A stretch of DNA of 64,000 bases. Source: Desulfuromonadaceae bacterium (GTDB lineage: Bacteria > Desulfobacterota > Desulfuromonadia > Geobacterales > Pseudopelobacteraceae). Under the pieces are notes generated by a model, which saw only the letters and a program-made list of their open reading frames with translations, searched no databases and had not been told where the DNA came from. The number at the start of each line of letters is the position of its first letter. The first letter of the stretch is position 1. The stretch lies in NCBI GenBank assembly GCA_028687585.1, contig JAQTZV010000020.1, forward strand, positions 1 to 64,000, written 5' to 3'. Positions 63,838-64,000 of this stretch are shown one piece after another. Position numbers and translations under genes: made by a program.

Positions 63838-64000
63838 ATGACCGTGACTACGCAAACCACCTACGAAAAAGGGAAGTTATTTAACCTGAACATTGCCGAC
63901 CTGCAACCCGATCCGGAGCAACCTCGCAAGTATTTTGATGAGCAGGCGCTGGCGGATTTGAAAGCCTCGATTGTAAAACATGGTGTATACGACCCTGATG
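63838..64000 (+). CDS. ParB-family protein, 5' part
   Basis: 54 codons reach the window end. The sequence LNIADLQPDPEQPRKYFDEQ and LADLKASIVKHGVYDP is the N-terminal ParB/Srx (CTPase) domain, with the QPR motif. It could belong to a chromosomal or mobile-element partition gene or a ParB-like nuclease. Neighbouring genes beyond the edge are not visible. Confidence 0.8.
   Translation, partial: MTVTTQTTYEKGKLFNLNIADLQPDPEQPRKYFDEQALADLKASIVKHGVYDPD

Noticed and set aside
1..64000. CRISPR array or prophage
   Set aside because: No regularly spaced repeats and no phage structural genes are present; the phage-like protein at 94-711 is also common in conjugative elements.

Overview
The window reads as chromosome of a Deltaproteobacterium of the Desulfuromonadia/Geobacteraceae type carrying acquired DNA. 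The assignment is an inference from the right part (about 45.8-62.9 kb): tig-clpP-clpX, an HU gene, tRNA-Val/Asp/Leu, and a tightly overlapping operon of YhbY, phosphoglycolate phosphatase, a tungsten-type aldehyde ferredoxin oxidoreductase, YraN, a nitrilase-fold glutaminase, NadE and a YciH/SUI1 protein. No species can be named from the sequence alone.

Layout. (1) 0.1-8.8 kb: part of a conjugative element on the minus strand (lytic transglycosylase, a NusA-like protein, TraD coupling ATPase, an HD-domain relaxase-like protein, TraF, TraH, SSB and a truncated phage/ICE-type protein). (2) 9.3-45.06 kb: a catabolic island. Its core (22.97-32.39 kb, minus strand) is ubiX - ubiD-like decarboxylase - two class III CoA-transferases - livKHMGF-type ABC transporter. 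It is preceded by a sigma-54 promoter and a 34-bp palindrome, and a divergent sigma-54-dependent activator lies beside it. Around the core are a second ubiD-like gene with a divergent GntR regulator, two DcaP-like outer-membrane porin genes (one split by a 1353-bp insertion sequence), two ribBA, two ribH, a type 2 isopentenyl-diphosphate isomerase, nadC plus a nadC relic, two FMN-split-barrel proteins, an IclR regulator, a cysteine-less isochorismatase-fold protein, an M24 peptidase, a universal stress protein, and a phosphotransacetylase whose catalytic and BioD-like parts sit at opposite ends of the island. (3) 45.07-62.9 kb: core chromosome. (4) 63.0-64.0 kb: a TumE/TumA-like toxin-antitoxin pair and the start of a ParB-family gene.

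How the genes work together (inference). The core matches the known anaerobic o-phthalate route: CoA transfer to phthalate by a heteromeric class III CoA-transferase, then decarboxylation of phthaloyl-CoA to benzoyl-CoA by a UbiD-family enzyme using prenylated FMN made by UbiX. The remaining genes look like a dedicated cofactor supply: RibBA and RibH feed FMN, and the type 2 IPP isomerase feeds the dimethylallyl donor. The extra NadC may protect NAD synthesis, because phthalate is a structural analogue of quinolinate and a known ligand of quinolinate phosphoribosyltransferase. DcaP-like porins and the Liv-type ABC system are the candidate uptake route. No benzoyl-CoA reductase is in the window, so downstream steps would be encoded elsewhere.

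A pair of diverged intergenic elements (34.70-34.89 and 43.09-43.29 kb) shares several hairpins, some with compensatory base changes. They look like an undescribed structured RNA. Relics of a nadC 3' end, an IS1595-type transposase and possibly a HAD phosphatase show that the island has been rearranged repeatedly.
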